The notes beneath the pieces were generated by a model. That model was not told the DNA's origin. It saw only the letters and a list, made by a program, of their open reading frames with translations, and did no database searches. DNA of 64,000 nucleotides from Lysobacter sp. CFH 32150. Lineage in GTDB: Bacteria > Pseudomonadota > Gammaproteobacteria > Xanthomonadales > Xanthomonadaceae. Location: the NCBI RefSeq assembly GCF_022758295.1, contig NZ_JALDWJ010000001.1, positions 310,001-374,000 on the forward strand, read 5' to 3'. The translations under genes were made by a program, and so were the position numbers. Below are positions 34,466-46,106 of this stretch, piece after piece (within the stretch, counting starts at the first letter, position 1; each line of letters begins with the position of its first letter).

Positions 34466-36509
34466 AGACCCCTACCGCTACTTCCGCATCGAGGCGCGCG
34501 AGCTACTGGACCAGCTCGGCAGCGGCGTGCTCGATCTCGAAAAAGGCGTCACCGATGCAGGCCTGCCGTTGCGCTTGCTGCGTTACGCACACACGCTCAA
34601 GGGCGCGGCCCGCGTAGTCAAGCAGCGGGAGATCGCCGAGCTGGCCCACGCGCTCGAAGCGGCGCTGGCGCCGCACCGCGACGGCAGCTTGCCGGTGGGG
34701 CGCCAGAGCGTGGACGATTTCCTCGGCCTGCTCGATGCGATTTCCGCCAGGCTGGCCCAGCTGCCGACGCCCGAGGCGGCGCAGGCCGCGGCGCCCGAGC
34801 CGGAAGCATGGGTGCCCATGATGATGCGCACAGACGCCGCCGAAGTGGATGGCCTGCTCGAGGGCTTGAGCGAGATCGGCAGCGAGCTCGCCGGCCTGCG
34901 GCACAGCGTCGTGTCGGTGGAACGCGTGCGGGATCTGGCGGCGTCGATAGTCGACCAACTCGCCGCATTGCGTGGGGGCGGACTGGTTGGCGCAGGGCAC
35001 GAGACCAGAATCGCCAAGCTGCGGTCGGTGAGCGAACAGATGCATAGCTTGGTCGCTGCCGCAGAGCGCGGCCTGGGTGCCGGCGTCGAGCGGGTCGATC
35101 GCGAACTGCGCCAGGCGCGCGACACCGCCGAACGCTTGCGGCTGAGTCCGGCCGCCAGCTTGTTCAGTACGCTCGAACGCACGGCGCGCGACGCCGCCCA
35201 CAGCCTCGGCAAGCGCGTGAGTTTCGAGACGAGTGGCGGCGACGTTCGGCTTGATGCTCAGGTGTTGGACACGGTGCGGAGTGCGCTGATCCAGGTGGTA
35301 CGCAATGCGGTGGCTCACGGCATCGAAACCGAAGTCGAGCGTCAGATCGCGGGCAAGCCGGCGGTAGGCAGGCTGTCGCTGGAGGTGGAGCGTCGCGGCT
35401 ATCGCGTCACTTTTCGCTGTTCGGACGATGGTCACGGTGTGGACCTCGACGCCGTGCGACGCGCCGTGCAACGCACGGGCACGCCGGCCCACAGTACTCA
35501 GCAACTCAGCGCGGCGGATCTGCTCGCGATGCTGCTCAAGGGCGGCATTACCACTTCCAGCAACGTGACCGAGCTGGCCGGCCGCGGCATCGGACTCGAT
35601 GTGGTGCGCGAGGCCATGCAGCAACTGGGCGGCGACGTCGTCGCCGATACCGCCCCGGGGATCGGTACGACGATCGAGCTACGCGTGCCGGTGTCGCTGG
35701 CCCTGCTTGACGTGCTGACCGTGGAAGTGGACGGACAACGCGCCGCGATCCCACTGGAGGCCGTGCGCCGCACGCTGCGTATCGCGCCACACGACGTGGC
35801 CCGCTCGCCCGAAGGTGACGCCATCGTGCATGAGGGCATCCTGATCCCGCTGGTTAGGCTCGGGCTCGGTACCCCGCGTAACGGCAAACGCCAATCGCCG
35901 CCGCGGACGATGCCGGCGGTGATCGTCACCGCGGCTGGGGCGACGACGGCGGTGTCCGTGGACAATCTGCACGGCACCGAAACGGTCGTGTTGCGGCCGC
36001 TACCGGCCCTGGTGCCGGCCGACGCCATCGTGTCGGGCACGCACCTCGACGCCGATGGCAACCCGTGCATCGTGCTGGACCCCGCGGTATTGGCGACGAC
36101 GCGAGCTCCGCAGCTCGCGGTAGCGGCCGCCACGCCGGCGCCCCACCCCATCCTCATCATCGACGACTCGCTCACCACGCGCATGCTCGAGAGCAGCATC
36201 CTCGAGTCGGCGGGCTTTGCCGTCGAGCTGGCGGCGTCGGGCGAGGAAGCGCTCGACATGGCGCGGCGCAACCACTACGCACTATTCCTGGTCGATATCG
36301 AGATGCCGGGCATGGACGGCTTCGGCTTCATCGAACGCACCCGCGCCGATCCTGCGCTACGCGAGGTGCCTTGCATTCTGGTGACCTCACGTGATTCGCA
36401 GGAAGACCGGCGTCGCGGCGAAGCCGCAGGCGCTTGCGCCCATATCGTGAAGAACGAATTCGATCAGGTCGAATTCCTGGAGCGCGTCAGCGGGTTGGTG
36501 CACCCATGA
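34458..36509 (+). CDS. Hybrid CheA histidine kinase with C-terminal receiver
   Basis: 683 residues. Hpt (P1) domain with His45 in YAHTLKGAARVV; no clear P2; HATPase with N-box VVRNAVAHGIE and G-boxes DDGHGVDL and GRGIGLDVV; CheW-like P5 domain (LALLDVLTVEVDGQRAAIPLEAV); then a receiver (ILIIDDSLTTRM, Asp in FLVDIEMPGMDG, Lys in HIVKNEF). This is the WspE layout. It overlaps the receptor gene by 8 bp and CheB by 4 bp. The C-terminal receiver may act as a phosphate sink or be the output. Confidence 0.95.
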   Translation: MAKDPYRYFRIEARELLDQLGSGVLDLEKGVTDAGLPLRLLRYAHTLKGAARVVKQREIAELAHALEAALAPHRDGSLPVGRQSVDDFLGLLDAISARLAQLPTPEAAQAAAPEPEAWVPMMMRTDAAEVDGLLEGLSEIGSELAGLRHSVVSVERVRDLAASIVDQLAALRGGGLVGAGHETRIAKLRSVSEQMHSLVAAAERGLGAGVERVDRELRQARDTAERLRLSPAASLFSTLERTARDAAHSLGKRVSFETSGGDVRLDAQVLDTVRSALIQVVRNAVAHGIETEVERQIAGKPAVGRLSLEVERRGYRVTFRCSDDGHGVDLDAVRRAVQRTGTPAHSTQQLSAADLLAMLLKGGITTSSNVTELAGRGIGLDVVREAMQQLGGDVVADTAPGIGTTIELRVPVSLALLDVLTVEVDGQRAAIPLEAVRRTLRIAPHDVARSPEGDAIVHEGILIPLVRLGLGTPRNGKRQSPPRTMPAVIVTAAGATTAVSVDNLHGTETVVLRPLPALVPADAIVSGTHLDADGNPCIVLDPAVLATTRAPQLAVAAATPAPHPILIIDDSLTTRMLESSILESAGFAVELAASGEEALDMARRNHYALFLVDIEMPGMDGFGFIERTRADPALREVPCILVTSRDSQEDRRRGEAAGACAHIVKNEFDQVEFLERVSGLVHP

Positions 36510-37563
36510 GCAAGCTGCGCGTACTCGTGGTCGAAGACTCGCTGACGGTGCGCATGCGCCTGTGCGAGATCCTGGCCGCCGACTCCGACATCGAAGTCGT
36601 GGGTGAAGCCGAGGATGGCAAGCTGGCGATCGAACTGTGTCTGGCGTTGCGTCCCAACGTCATCACCCTCGACATGATGTTGCCGGTGATGAGTGGACTG
36701 GCGGTGACCGAATACGTCATGGCCCACCGCCCGACACCGATCCTAGTGGTGTCCTCGTCGATCAACCGCGGCGAACTGTTCAAGACCTACGAGGCCCTGG
36801 CCGCGGGCGCCGTGGAGGTCATGGAGAAGCCGCTGGCTGACGACATGGATGGCGACTGGGAGCGGCGCTTCGTGTCGATGGTGAAGCTCGTCGCGCGCGT
36901 GCAGGTCATCACGCACCTGCGGGCCCTCCGGGACGCGCGCCGTGAACCCGCTCCCGTTCGCGTCTCGTCGCGTCCGAGCGGCCGCGCCTGCGAGCTGATC
37001 GCTATCGGCGCGTCCACCGGCGGCCCACGCGCCGTGGTCGAGGTCCTGCAGGCGCTACCGGCGACCTTGCCGCTGCCGGTGTTGCTGGTGGTGCATATCG
37101 GCGCTCCCTTCGGTGAGGCCTTTGCCGAATGGCTCGACGGCCAGACGGCGCACGCCGTGCGATTCGCCACCGATGGGCAGTCGCTTGCCGCCCCCGGTGT
37201 GTTCCTCGCGCCTCCCGATCGCCATCTGGTCGCACAAAAAAACAGGCTGCATCTGTCCGATGGACCGCAGCGGCATTCGTGTCGACCCTCGGTGGATGTG
37301 CTGTTCGAGTCGATCGCGGCCGAATGCGGCGCAGCCACCGCCGCCTGCCTGCTCACCGGAATGGGAAACGACGGCGCGCGCGGCCTGCTGGCGATTCGCC
37401 AAGCCGGCGGCATGACGATCGCACAGGACGAAGCCACCTCGGTCGTCTATGGCATGCCGCGCGAGGCGGCGCTGCTCGGCGCGGCGCAAAGCGTGCTACC
37501 GCTGGCGCAGATCGGGCCGGCGCTGGCGGCCCTGGCACAAGGCGCGAGACCTGGGGGCCTAGC

Positions 37564-37567
<4 letters not shown>
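36506..37567 (+). CDS. CheB-type methylesterase / response regulator
   Basis: 353 residues. Receiver at about 3-125 with Asp in VITLDMMLPVMSG and KPLA; methylesterase at about 165-345 with catalytic Ser in IGASTGGPRAVVE, His in LLVVHIGAPF and Asp in LLTGMGNDGARGLL. It removes methyl groups from receptor glutamates, resetting sensitivity. WspF position. It overlaps CheA (ATGA) and the hybrid kinase (ATGA). Confidence 0.95.
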
Positions 37568-39636
<2,069 letters not shown>

Positions 39637-39719
39637 TCCAGTACTCGCGATTTACGAGAAGCCTTGAGTACAGAACACCAAACCGCGCCCTGAAACCGAT
39701 GGCAGGGAATGACAATCGG

Positions 39720-39842
39720 CAGGTCGGCCTGGACGTCGTCGCGATCCGCCGCACCCGCATCGGCAGATCGCACTAGGTAAGAGCGGGCTGGCGAAGATGC
39801 CGGTGGGACAATCGCGGTATTTGCCGGTGGGGAGCGACCGCG
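39720..39842 (+). pseudogene. Degenerate copy of the RluF-like gene 3' end
   Basis: Reads QVGLDVVAIRRTRIGRSH then a stop, against QVGLDVVAIRRLRIGKIP in the intact gene at 29125. Further in, LAKMPVGQSRYLPVG is kept in another frame after an insertion of about 15 bp. Only the C-terminal 35 codons are present; nothing upstream resembles the gene. No product is expected. Confidence 0.75.
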
Positions 39843-39875
39843 GATTAGGCCGTCACGACCCGCATCCGAAGTCCG
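39720..39875. repeat. Long direct repeat, copy B (right flank of chemosensory island)
   Basis: 156 bp matching 29737-29901 with a few indels: the RluF 3' end, a shared GGATTAG block, then CGTCACGAC-CGCATCCGAAGTCCG, which encodes the C-terminus of the YCII protein on the minus strand. It starts 83 bp after the hybrid-kinase stop. Confidence 0.8.
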
Positions 39876-40218
39876 GCCCCTCCAACTGGCGCACTTCGCA
39901 CTCGACGACCCACTCGTCGCCGTGGACTTTCAGGAAACGCTTCGTCAGTTCGATCGCCTCTTCCTTCGATTTCGCCTCGAGGATCGCGTAGCCGCCGACC
40001 ACTTCCTTCGTTTCGGTGAAGGGGCCATCCGTCACGGTCGTCTTGCCACCGGAGAGCTTCACCCGCACGCCCTCCGACGTCGGCCGGAGCCCGGCGGTCG
40101 AGATCAGCGCGCCGGCCTTCGTCATCTCGTCCATCAGCTTGCCCATGTCGGCCATGAGCTGTTCGCTGACTTCCATGCCAGAGTTCTCGTTGATCCTGAC
40201 CATCGAAAGAAATCGCAT
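39853..40218 (-). CDS. YCII-related (DGPF domain) protein
   Basis: 121 residues. The DGPF signature is explicit (TTVTDGPFTETKEVVGGYAILEA), preceded by MRFLSMVRINENS and followed by a helix and WVVECEVRQL. Small ferredoxin-like-fold protein, often found near ECF sigma factors; its exact role is unknown. AAGGAG ribosome site 9 nt upstream. Its last residues fall inside the long repeat. Confidence 0.93.
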   Translation of the reverse strand: MRFLSMVRINENSGMEVSEQLMADMGKLMDEMTKAGALISTAGLRPTSEGVRVKLSGGKTTVTDGPFTETKEVVGGYAILEAKSKEEAIELTKRFLKVHGDEWVVECEVRQLEGPDFGCGS

Positions 40219-40342
40219 CGTAGTGTTCTCCTTGTCGTGTTTGAGGCCCAGATGGGCCGGACGATTACAGGCTTCTGAAACCTGATCTCATCCAGACGAC
40301 GAACGGGAAGCGGTCGGATCGACACATCCGGCGATTTTTTTA

Positions 40343-41017
40343 TCAGTCTTCACGCCGCAGGCACAGCCACGCGACGATGGCGCCAAAGATGACGTACACG
40401 AGCGGCAGGTAAAGGGTCGAGTAAAGCGCGTCGAATCGCGTACCGAGCACGTATGTGTCCAGCATGCGGAGCAGAAGCCGTACGGCATTCAGGCCAAAAG
40501 CAAACTTCGCCAGCCAGTCGAACCGGTTACCTCCAAGGGCCACGCACAGCGCAATGCTTCCCAACACCTGGGCGAGCCCCAAGGGGAAGTACAGCGCGTA
40601 TTGCACCGACTGGAAGATCGACTGGATCTCCAGCAGGCGTGCCTGCTCGGCCGCGGCCGTGGCTGCCTCGTAGAGGCCGGGCAGCTTGAGGTACACGTAG
40701 AACAACTCGACCGATCGCAGTTGCAGTTCCAGCAGGCAGAAGACAAAAAACCCGAGGAACGCCGCCACGGCCGCGAGCGGCTTGCGTTGAAAAACCAGGA
40801 CGCAGGCGACGAGATAGAGATACGCCAATCCGAAGAAGGAGAGCAGCATCAACGTCGCCCGCGCCAGGTTCAGCGGCAACGGCCCTTGCAACAGTTCCTG
40901 CGCCGGCCCATCGGGCGTCGGCAACTGCGAAAACACGAACCACTGGAACGACTGGATCGCGATGTAGAGCACCGCGACGGCGGCGGCTGCAAGGCGGTGC
41001 GTCCTCGTCTCGAACAT
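40343..41017 (-). CDS. Predicted seven-helix membrane protein
   Basis: 224 residues with about six to seven hydrophobic helices and short loops. Starts MFETRTHRLAAAAVAVLYIAI; later PLGLAQVLGSIALCVALGG and VYVIFGAIVAWLCL close to the C-terminus. No family is recognised with confidence (DUF4386-like layout is possible). Divergent from the exported protein gene at 41229, sharing a 211 bp region. Confidence 0.75.
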   Translation of the reverse strand: MFETRTHRLAAAAVAVLYIAIQSFQWFVFSQLPTPDGPAQELLQGPLPLNLARATLMLLSFFGLAYLYLVACVLVFQRKPLAAVAAFLGFFVFCLLELQLRSVELFYVYLKLPGLYEAATAAAEQARLLEIQSIFQSVQYALYFPLGLAQVLGSIALCVALGGNRFDWLAKFAFGLNAVRLLLRMLDTYVLGTRFDALYSTLYLPLVYVIFGAIVAWLCLRRED

Positions 41018-41228
41018 GTCAGTCTCCGTTTGCCTTCAAGCAGACGTCGCAGACTGATGGCATGAACCACACGCGCCACCTGCCAGAGGTCACGCCATGC
41101 GTTCACGAGCGACTCCCGCCCTTCCCTGCCACGCAAACTGTGACCCCTGTTTCAGAGCCGGCGCAGCTCAATTGACGGCCCCTGGCCCAAGGTCGACCCT
41201 CCAGCCTGACCAGGGCGAAGGGACCTCG

Positions 41229-43109
41229 ATGCGCTGCTCTGCGACATACCTGCTGCTGTTGCTCGGTTCCATGGCGATGACGGCACCGATGGCGATGGCG
41301 CAGCAGTGCCCGGCTGCCATCCCCGTGCAAGGCGCGCCGGTGTCCGCACCATTGCCGGTGTTCCCGGCCGACAACTGGTGGAACACCGATATCAGTTCGG
41401 CGGCGGTCGATGCCGCCTCGGCCAACTTCATCGCCTTCATCAACAACGGCGGCACACGCCGGCTGCATCCTGATTTCGGTGGTGAAGCGTCGACCGGCAG
41501 CACTGAGATCTATGGGTTCCCGTATGCCATCGTCGATGGATCGCAGACCAAGCAGGCCGTGACCTTCGACTATTGGGACGAAAGCGATGGCGTCGACCAG
41601 TCGACTGGTGAGGGCGTCCCGTTCTATCCCATTCCCACGCAAGCCATCACCCAGCCGCACTGGATCGAAGGTGGCGCACCCGGCAACGTCGACCAGCGCA
41701 GCAGTTCCGATCGCCACTTGCTGATGATCGACTGCACCAACCGCACCCTGTACGAGCTTTACAACGTCTATTACTCCACCGCGGAGCAGCGTTGGTACGC
41801 GGGCTCAGGTGCATTCTTCGACATGAATCGCAACGACCGCAGGCCGGAAGGCTGGACATCGGCCGATGCGGCGGGCCTCGCGATTTTTCCAGGGCTGGTC
41901 CGTTACGACGAAGCGGCGAACCCGGCGGTGACCGAAATCAACCATGCCTTCCGCGTCACCGTGCGCACAACCAACGGCCACGTCTATCCTGCCTCACATA
42001 CGGCCGGCGGCACGGCGGGCGCGCTGCCGATGGGCGCAAGGCTGCGCCTGAAGACCAACGTCAACGGTGCCGATCCGGCACTGCGTACCAGCGACCCGGT
42101 CGCGCGCAAGATCTTCCGCGCGATGCAGAAGTACGGGTTGATCGTGGCCGACAACGGTTCGGACATGTACATCTCCGGCACCTTCGACGTCCGCTGGGAC
42201 AACGACAACCTCAACTCGGCGTTCCACACGCTCAGCGCCAGCGACTTCGAAGTCATCGAGCTCGGCTGGAAACCCACTGCGGCGCCGTTGCTCAACGCGG
42301 TGAGCGCCTCGCCCAATCCCGTCAACGGCGGCCAACCATCGACCGGCAGCGTCACGCTCGCCACCGCTGCACCCGCTGGCGGAGCAGTGGTCGCACTCGC
42401 CAGCGCCAGCGCGTCGTTCACCGTTCCGGCCAGCGTCACCGTGCCACAGGGTGCGACGAGCACGACGTTCACCATCACTACGCTGGCCTCCGGTACCACG
42501 GCATCGGGCACGCTCTCGGCTTCCTACGCCGGCATCACCAGGACCACGGTGTTGACCGTCAATGCCGCGCCTCCTCCCACCCTGTCGATCGGCGACGCTG
42601 CGATCAGCGAGGGCAACAGCGGCACCAAGTCGCTGGTGTTCACCGTCCGGCTTTCATATCCGTCCACCGCGGCCGTCACCTACACGGCCGCTACTGCGAA
42701 CGGCACGGCGTTGGCCGGCATCGACTACGCCAGCCGCACGTTGACGGGACAGACCATCGCATCCGGGCAAACCAGCAGGACTTTCGCCGTCGCGATCAAC
42801 GGCGACCATCGCGTCGAAGCCAACGAAACATTCATCGTCAACCTCAGCGCGGCGACCGGCGCGACCATCCTCGATGGTCAAGCGGAGGGGACGATCCTCG
42901 GCGACGACAGGGCTGTCATGTCGACGCCATTGCCTGCCTTGCCGACGGGATCCACCACGATGCCAGGCAATGTCCAGGTCGCGACAGCCGAGGAAGGCAG
43001 CGGCGGTGCGTGCGGCTCGATTCGCGGATGCCTCGCACAGATGTCCAAGCGGGGATCGAGGACGTTGCTATGGCTGCGGATGCTCTTCAAACGGGACGAG
43101 CCAAAGTAA
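41229..43109 (+). CDS. Exported protein with Ig-like and Calx-beta domains
   Basis: 626 residues. Signal peptide 1-25 (SMAMTAPMAMAQQC). The N-terminal 330 residues form a domain with PVFPADNWWNTDIS, DFGGEASTGSTEIYGFPYAIVDG and DRHLLMIDCTNRTLYELYNVYY, seen in other exported bacterial proteins of unknown role. After it come an Ig-like strand set (VSASPNPVNGGQPSTGSVTL) and a Calx-beta domain at about 455-560 (ISEGNSGTKSLVFTVRLSYP, DYASRTLTGQTIASGQTS). C-terminus ends LLWLRMLFKRDEPK, hydrophobic then basic. Probably extracellular. Start chosen for AAGGG and the signal peptide. Confidence 0.85.
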   Translation: MRCSATYLLLLLGSMAMTAPMAMAQQCPAAIPVQGAPVSAPLPVFPADNWWNTDISSAAVDAASANFIAFINNGGTRRLHPDFGGEASTGSTEIYGFPYAIVDGSQTKQAVTFDYWDESDGVDQSTGEGVPFYPIPTQAITQPHWIEGGAPGNVDQRSSSDRHLLMIDCTNRTLYELYNVYYSTAEQRWYAGSGAFFDMNRNDRRPEGWTSADAAGLAIFPGLVRYDEAANPAVTEINHAFRVTVRTTNGHVYPASHTAGGTAGALPMGARLRLKTNVNGADPALRTSDPVARKIFRAMQKYGLIVADNGSDMYISGTFDVRWDNDNLNSAFHTLSASDFEVIELGWKPTAAPLLNAVSASPNPVNGGQPSTGSVTLATAAPAGGAVVALASASASFTVPASVTVPQGATSTTFTITTLASGTTASGTLSASYAGITRTTVLTVNAAPPPTLSIGDAAISEGNSGTKSLVFTVRLSYPSTAAVTYTAATANGTALAGIDYASRTLTGQTIASGQTSRTFAVAINGDHRVEANETFIVNLSAATGATILDGQAEGTILGDDRAVMSTPLPALPTGSTTMPGNVQVATAEEGSGGACGSIRGCLAQMSKRGSRTLLWLRMLFKRDEPK

Positions 43110-43178
43110 GCGATGCGACTGCAAGAAACTGACATGAAGCCCGCCTAGACTTCGACGACCTCCCGGGGAGCCCTGCTT

Positions 43179-44942
43179 ATGCCGATGTCGAAGTCGATCC
43201 GTCCATCCATCGCCGCCCTGCTGGCCGCGGCCGCACTGGTGCCCGCAATCGCCAGCGCCGAAGTCTTCATCAATGAATTCCATTACGACGACGCCACGGC
43301 CGCCGGCGACACCGGCGAGCGCATCGAGATCGTCGCCACCGCCGGTGAAAGCCTCAGCGGTTACCGCATCTATCTCTACAACGGCAGCACGCCATCGGCG
43401 GCCACCTACTACGACAATGACCTGGTCCCGACTGGCAGCCTCGTCGCCTGTGGCGGCACGGTCCGCGTCGCGACGCTGAGCTATCCGAGCAACGGCATCC
43501 AGAACGGTGCAAACGATGCATTCGCCCTGGTGAATTCGGCCGGCAGCGTCGTGCAGTTCCTGAGCTACGAAGGCGCGGTGACGGCATCCAACGGCCCTGC
43601 CGCCGGGCGCACCAGCACCAACCTCGCCGTGTCGGAAACCGGCTCCACGCCGGCCGGCACTTCGCTGCAGCTCGGTGGCAGCGGCAGCAGCTACGCCAAC
43701 TTCAGCTGGAATGCCTCGGCGACCCAGACCTTCGGCACCTGCAATCGCAACCAGACGTTCAACGCGCCCAACCCGCCGCCAACCGTCACCGGTACCACGC
43801 CAGCCGATGGCGCGACCGATGTTCCCGCTGCCAGCGACCTCGGTGTGAGTTTCAGCGAAAACGTGACGCTCAGCAGCGGCGCTTTCGCCCTGCAATGCAC
43901 GACCTCGGGCGCCGTGCCGCTCACCCACGCAAGCAGCGGCAGCAGCTTCACCATTTCGACCAACACCGCCCTGTACGGCGGCGAGACCTGCGCACTGACG
44001 ATCACCGCGTCGAAAGTCACCGACAGCGGTGGCGCACACCCGGCACAGAACACCGTCGTCGACTTCACCGTCGCTGCCGGCACCAGCGGTTACTACAGCC
44101 ACGTCAACGCCAGCAGCGCCAGCCAGCTGCGTTGCTCGCTGCATCAGACCATCCGCGGCCACACCGCCTATCCGTACAGCGGCGGCACCACCAACACCTG
44201 GACCATCCTCGAGATCGCCGACGAGGATCCGAACAATGCCGGTCGCATCCTCGACGTCTATCGCAATCGCAGCTACGCCAAGGGCAGCGAGCGCGCGGGC
44301 ACCGGCACGGGCATCACCTACAACCGCGAGCACACCTGGCCCAACTCGCTGGGCTTCGGCAGTACCACCGGCGACCTCGGCCTGCCGTACTCGCCTTACA
44401 CCGATACCCACATGTTGTATCTGAGCGATACCGGCTACAACGCCGATCGCGGCAACAAGCCGTATGCGACCTGCACGCAATCGTCGGGCTGCAGTGAACG
44501 CGCCACCGAAGCGAACAACGGTTTCGGCGGCGGCAGCGGCACCTATCCAGGCAACGGCAACTGGTTCAAGGGGCCCGATGGCAACAGCGGCTCGTTCGAA
44601 ACCTGGGGACACCGCAAGGGCGACATCGCGCGCGCCGTGCTGTACATGGCGATCCGCTACGAAGGTGGCCGCGACATCAATACCAACCAGGGCGAGCCCG
44701 ACCTCGAGCTCACCGACGATCGCAGCAAGATCGTCATCACCTCGGCCTCGCCCGCCTACATGGGTCTACTGTCGACGTTGCTGGCCTGGCACCAGGCCGA
44801 TCCGCCCGATGCAGCCGAGCGCGAACGCAACGAGGTGATCTACAGCTTTCAGGGCAATCGCAACCCTTTCATCGATCATCCGGAATGGGCGACGAGCGGG
44901 TTATTCACCTCAGCGAAGCCAGCAACATGCCAGTTGAATTGA
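43179..44942 (+). CDS. Secreted endonuclease I-family nuclease
   Basis: 587 residues with a signal peptide (SIAALLAAAALVPAIASAEV). N-terminal lamin-tail-like/Ig-type region (VFINEFHYDD, 29-190), then a Big_5 Ig-like domain (TPADGATDVPAASDLGVSFSE, about 205-300), then endonuclease I (about 305-580). The catalytic loop YNREHTWPNSLGF carries the His of the His-Me finger group, with DTHMLYL and FIDHPEWA downstream. Degrades DNA and possibly RNA outside the cell, as nutrient nucleases do. Terminator follows at 44963. Confidence 0.93.
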   Translation: MPMSKSIRPSIAALLAAAALVPAIASAEVFINEFHYDDATAAGDTGERIEIVATAGESLSGYRIYLYNGSTPSAATYYDNDLVPTGSLVACGGTVRVATLSYPSNGIQNGANDAFALVNSAGSVVQFLSYEGAVTASNGPAAGRTSTNLAVSETGSTPAGTSLQLGGSGSSYANFSWNASATQTFGTCNRNQTFNAPNPPPTVTGTTPADGATDVPAASDLGVSFSENVTLSSGAFALQCTTSGAVPLTHASSGSSFTISTNTALYGGETCALTITASKVTDSGGAHPAQNTVVDFTVAAGTSGYYSHVNASSASQLRCSLHQTIRGHTAYPYSGGTTNTWTILEIADEDPNNAGRILDVYRNRSYAKGSERAGTGTGITYNREHTWPNSLGFGSTTGDLGLPYSPYTDTHMLYLSDTGYNADRGNKPYATCTQSSGCSERATEANNGFGGGSGTYPGNGNWFKGPDGNSGSFETWGHRKGDIARAVLYMAIRYEGGRDINTNQGEPDLELTDDRSKIVITSASPAYMGLLSTLLAWHQADPPDAAERERNEVIYSFQGNRNPFIDHPEWATSGLFTSAKPATCQLN

Positions 44943-44962
44943 GCTGAGCGCATCAAGTAGAG

Positions 44963-44990
44963 CGGGGTCTCTGCGAGTGACCCCGTTCTT
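44963..44990 (+). terminator. Terminator after the endonuclease gene
   Basis: CGGGGTC (44963-44969) pairs with GACCCCG (44979-44985) around a 9 nt loop, followed by TTCTT. It lies 20 bp after the stop at 44942. Confidence 0.75.
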
Positions 44991-45062
44991 CTTACCAGGT
45001 CAGGCCGATGCCGGCGACCGCTCTTGAGTGTGGACTAGCTGAGACAAGCGGCACAGGAGGTT

Positions 45063-46046
45063 ATGCTCGCGCAAAATCAACGGAACGAATCCATGCGCGA
45101 GCTGTATCCCGAGATCGAGCCTTACCGTACGCATCGCATTGCCGTCGACGAGATCCACGACCTCTACGTGGAAGAGTGCGGCAACCCGGATGGCCTGCCC
45201 GTGGTCTTTCTGCACGGCGGCCCCGGCGCCGGCCTCTCCGCCTACCATCGCCGCTTCTTCGATCCCGAGCGCTACCGCATCGTGCTGTTCGACCAACGCG
45301 GCGCCGGAAAATCCACGCCGCACGCCGAGCTGCGCAACAACACAACGTGGCACCTGGTCGCCGATATCGAAACGATCCGCGAGCACCTCGGCATCGAGCG
45401 TTGGGTGGTCTTCGGCGGCTCCTGGGGCTCGACGCTGGCGCTTGCCTACGCGCAGCAACATCCCGAGCGCACGATCGGTCTGGTGCTGCGCGGCATCTTC
45501 CTCGCCCGACCACCTGAACTACGTTGGTTCAACGAGCTGGACGGCGGCGCGGCGTGGATTTTTCCGGAGCGCTGGGCCACCTATGAGTCGCATATTCCGA
45601 TGGAAGAACGCGACAACATGATCGAGGCCTATTGGCGTCGGCTGGACAGCGACGACGAGGCGGTCCGGCTGGCCGCTGCACAAGCCTGGGGCTACTGGGA
45701 AGGCGGCAGCACTACCTTGCTGCACGATCCGGCCGAACCAGGCAATTTCGAAGACCCGCAGGTGGCGCTCAGCGTGGCGCGCGCCGAGGCGCATTACTTC
45801 CGCCATGGCATGTTCCTGGAGCCCGATCAGCTGCTGCGCGACGTCGAACGCATCCGCCGCATCCCTGCGACCATCGTGCACGGGCGTTACGACATCATCT
45901 GCCCGGTGAAAAGCGCGCACGACCTCGCGAGCGCCTGGCCCGAAGCGGACTTCCACATCGTTCTGGCCGGCCATAGCGCGGCCGATCCGGCGATCGTCGA
46001 TGTCCTGGTGAGCGCCACGGATGCGTTGGCCGATCGTTATTGCTGA
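45063..46046 (+). CDS. pip: Prolyl aminopeptidase (proline iminopeptidase)
   Basis: 327 residues, alpha/beta hydrolase family S33. FLHGGPGAGLSAYHRRFFDP is the oxyanion strand, DQRGAGKSTPH is the family signature, catalytic Ser120 is in VFGGSWGSTLALAYAQ, with Asp in VHGRYDIICPV and His in LAGHSA. It releases N-terminal proline from peptides. AGGAGG precedes ATG 45063 by only 2 nt; ATG 45093 (MRELYPEIEPYRTHRI) is the better fit to the family N-terminus but has a weaker ribosome site. Confidence 0.95.
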   Translation: MLAQNQRNESMRELYPEIEPYRTHRIAVDEIHDLYVEECGNPDGLPVVFLHGGPGAGLSAYHRRFFDPERYRIVLFDQRGAGKSTPHAELRNNTTWHLVADIETIREHLGIERWVVFGGSWGSTLALAYAQQHPERTIGLVLRGIFLARPPELRWFNELDGGAAWIFPERWATYESHIPMEERDNMIEAYWRRLDSDDEAVRLAAAQAWGYWEGGSTTLLHDPAEPGNFEDPQVALSVARAEAHYFRHGMFLEPDQLLRDVERIRRIPATIVHGRYDIICPVKSAHDLASAWPEADFHIVLAGHSAADPAIVDVLVSATDALADRYC

Positions 46047-46106
46047 GCAAACGAAACAAGATCGCGCCAGCGTGATCCCGTTCTTATTTCCAGGAATTGC
46101 ACGCCC

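Noticed and set aside
39797-39991. Short frame over repeat copy B and the YCII 3' end
   Set aside because: Explained by the degenerate RluF fragment and by YCII coding on the other strand.
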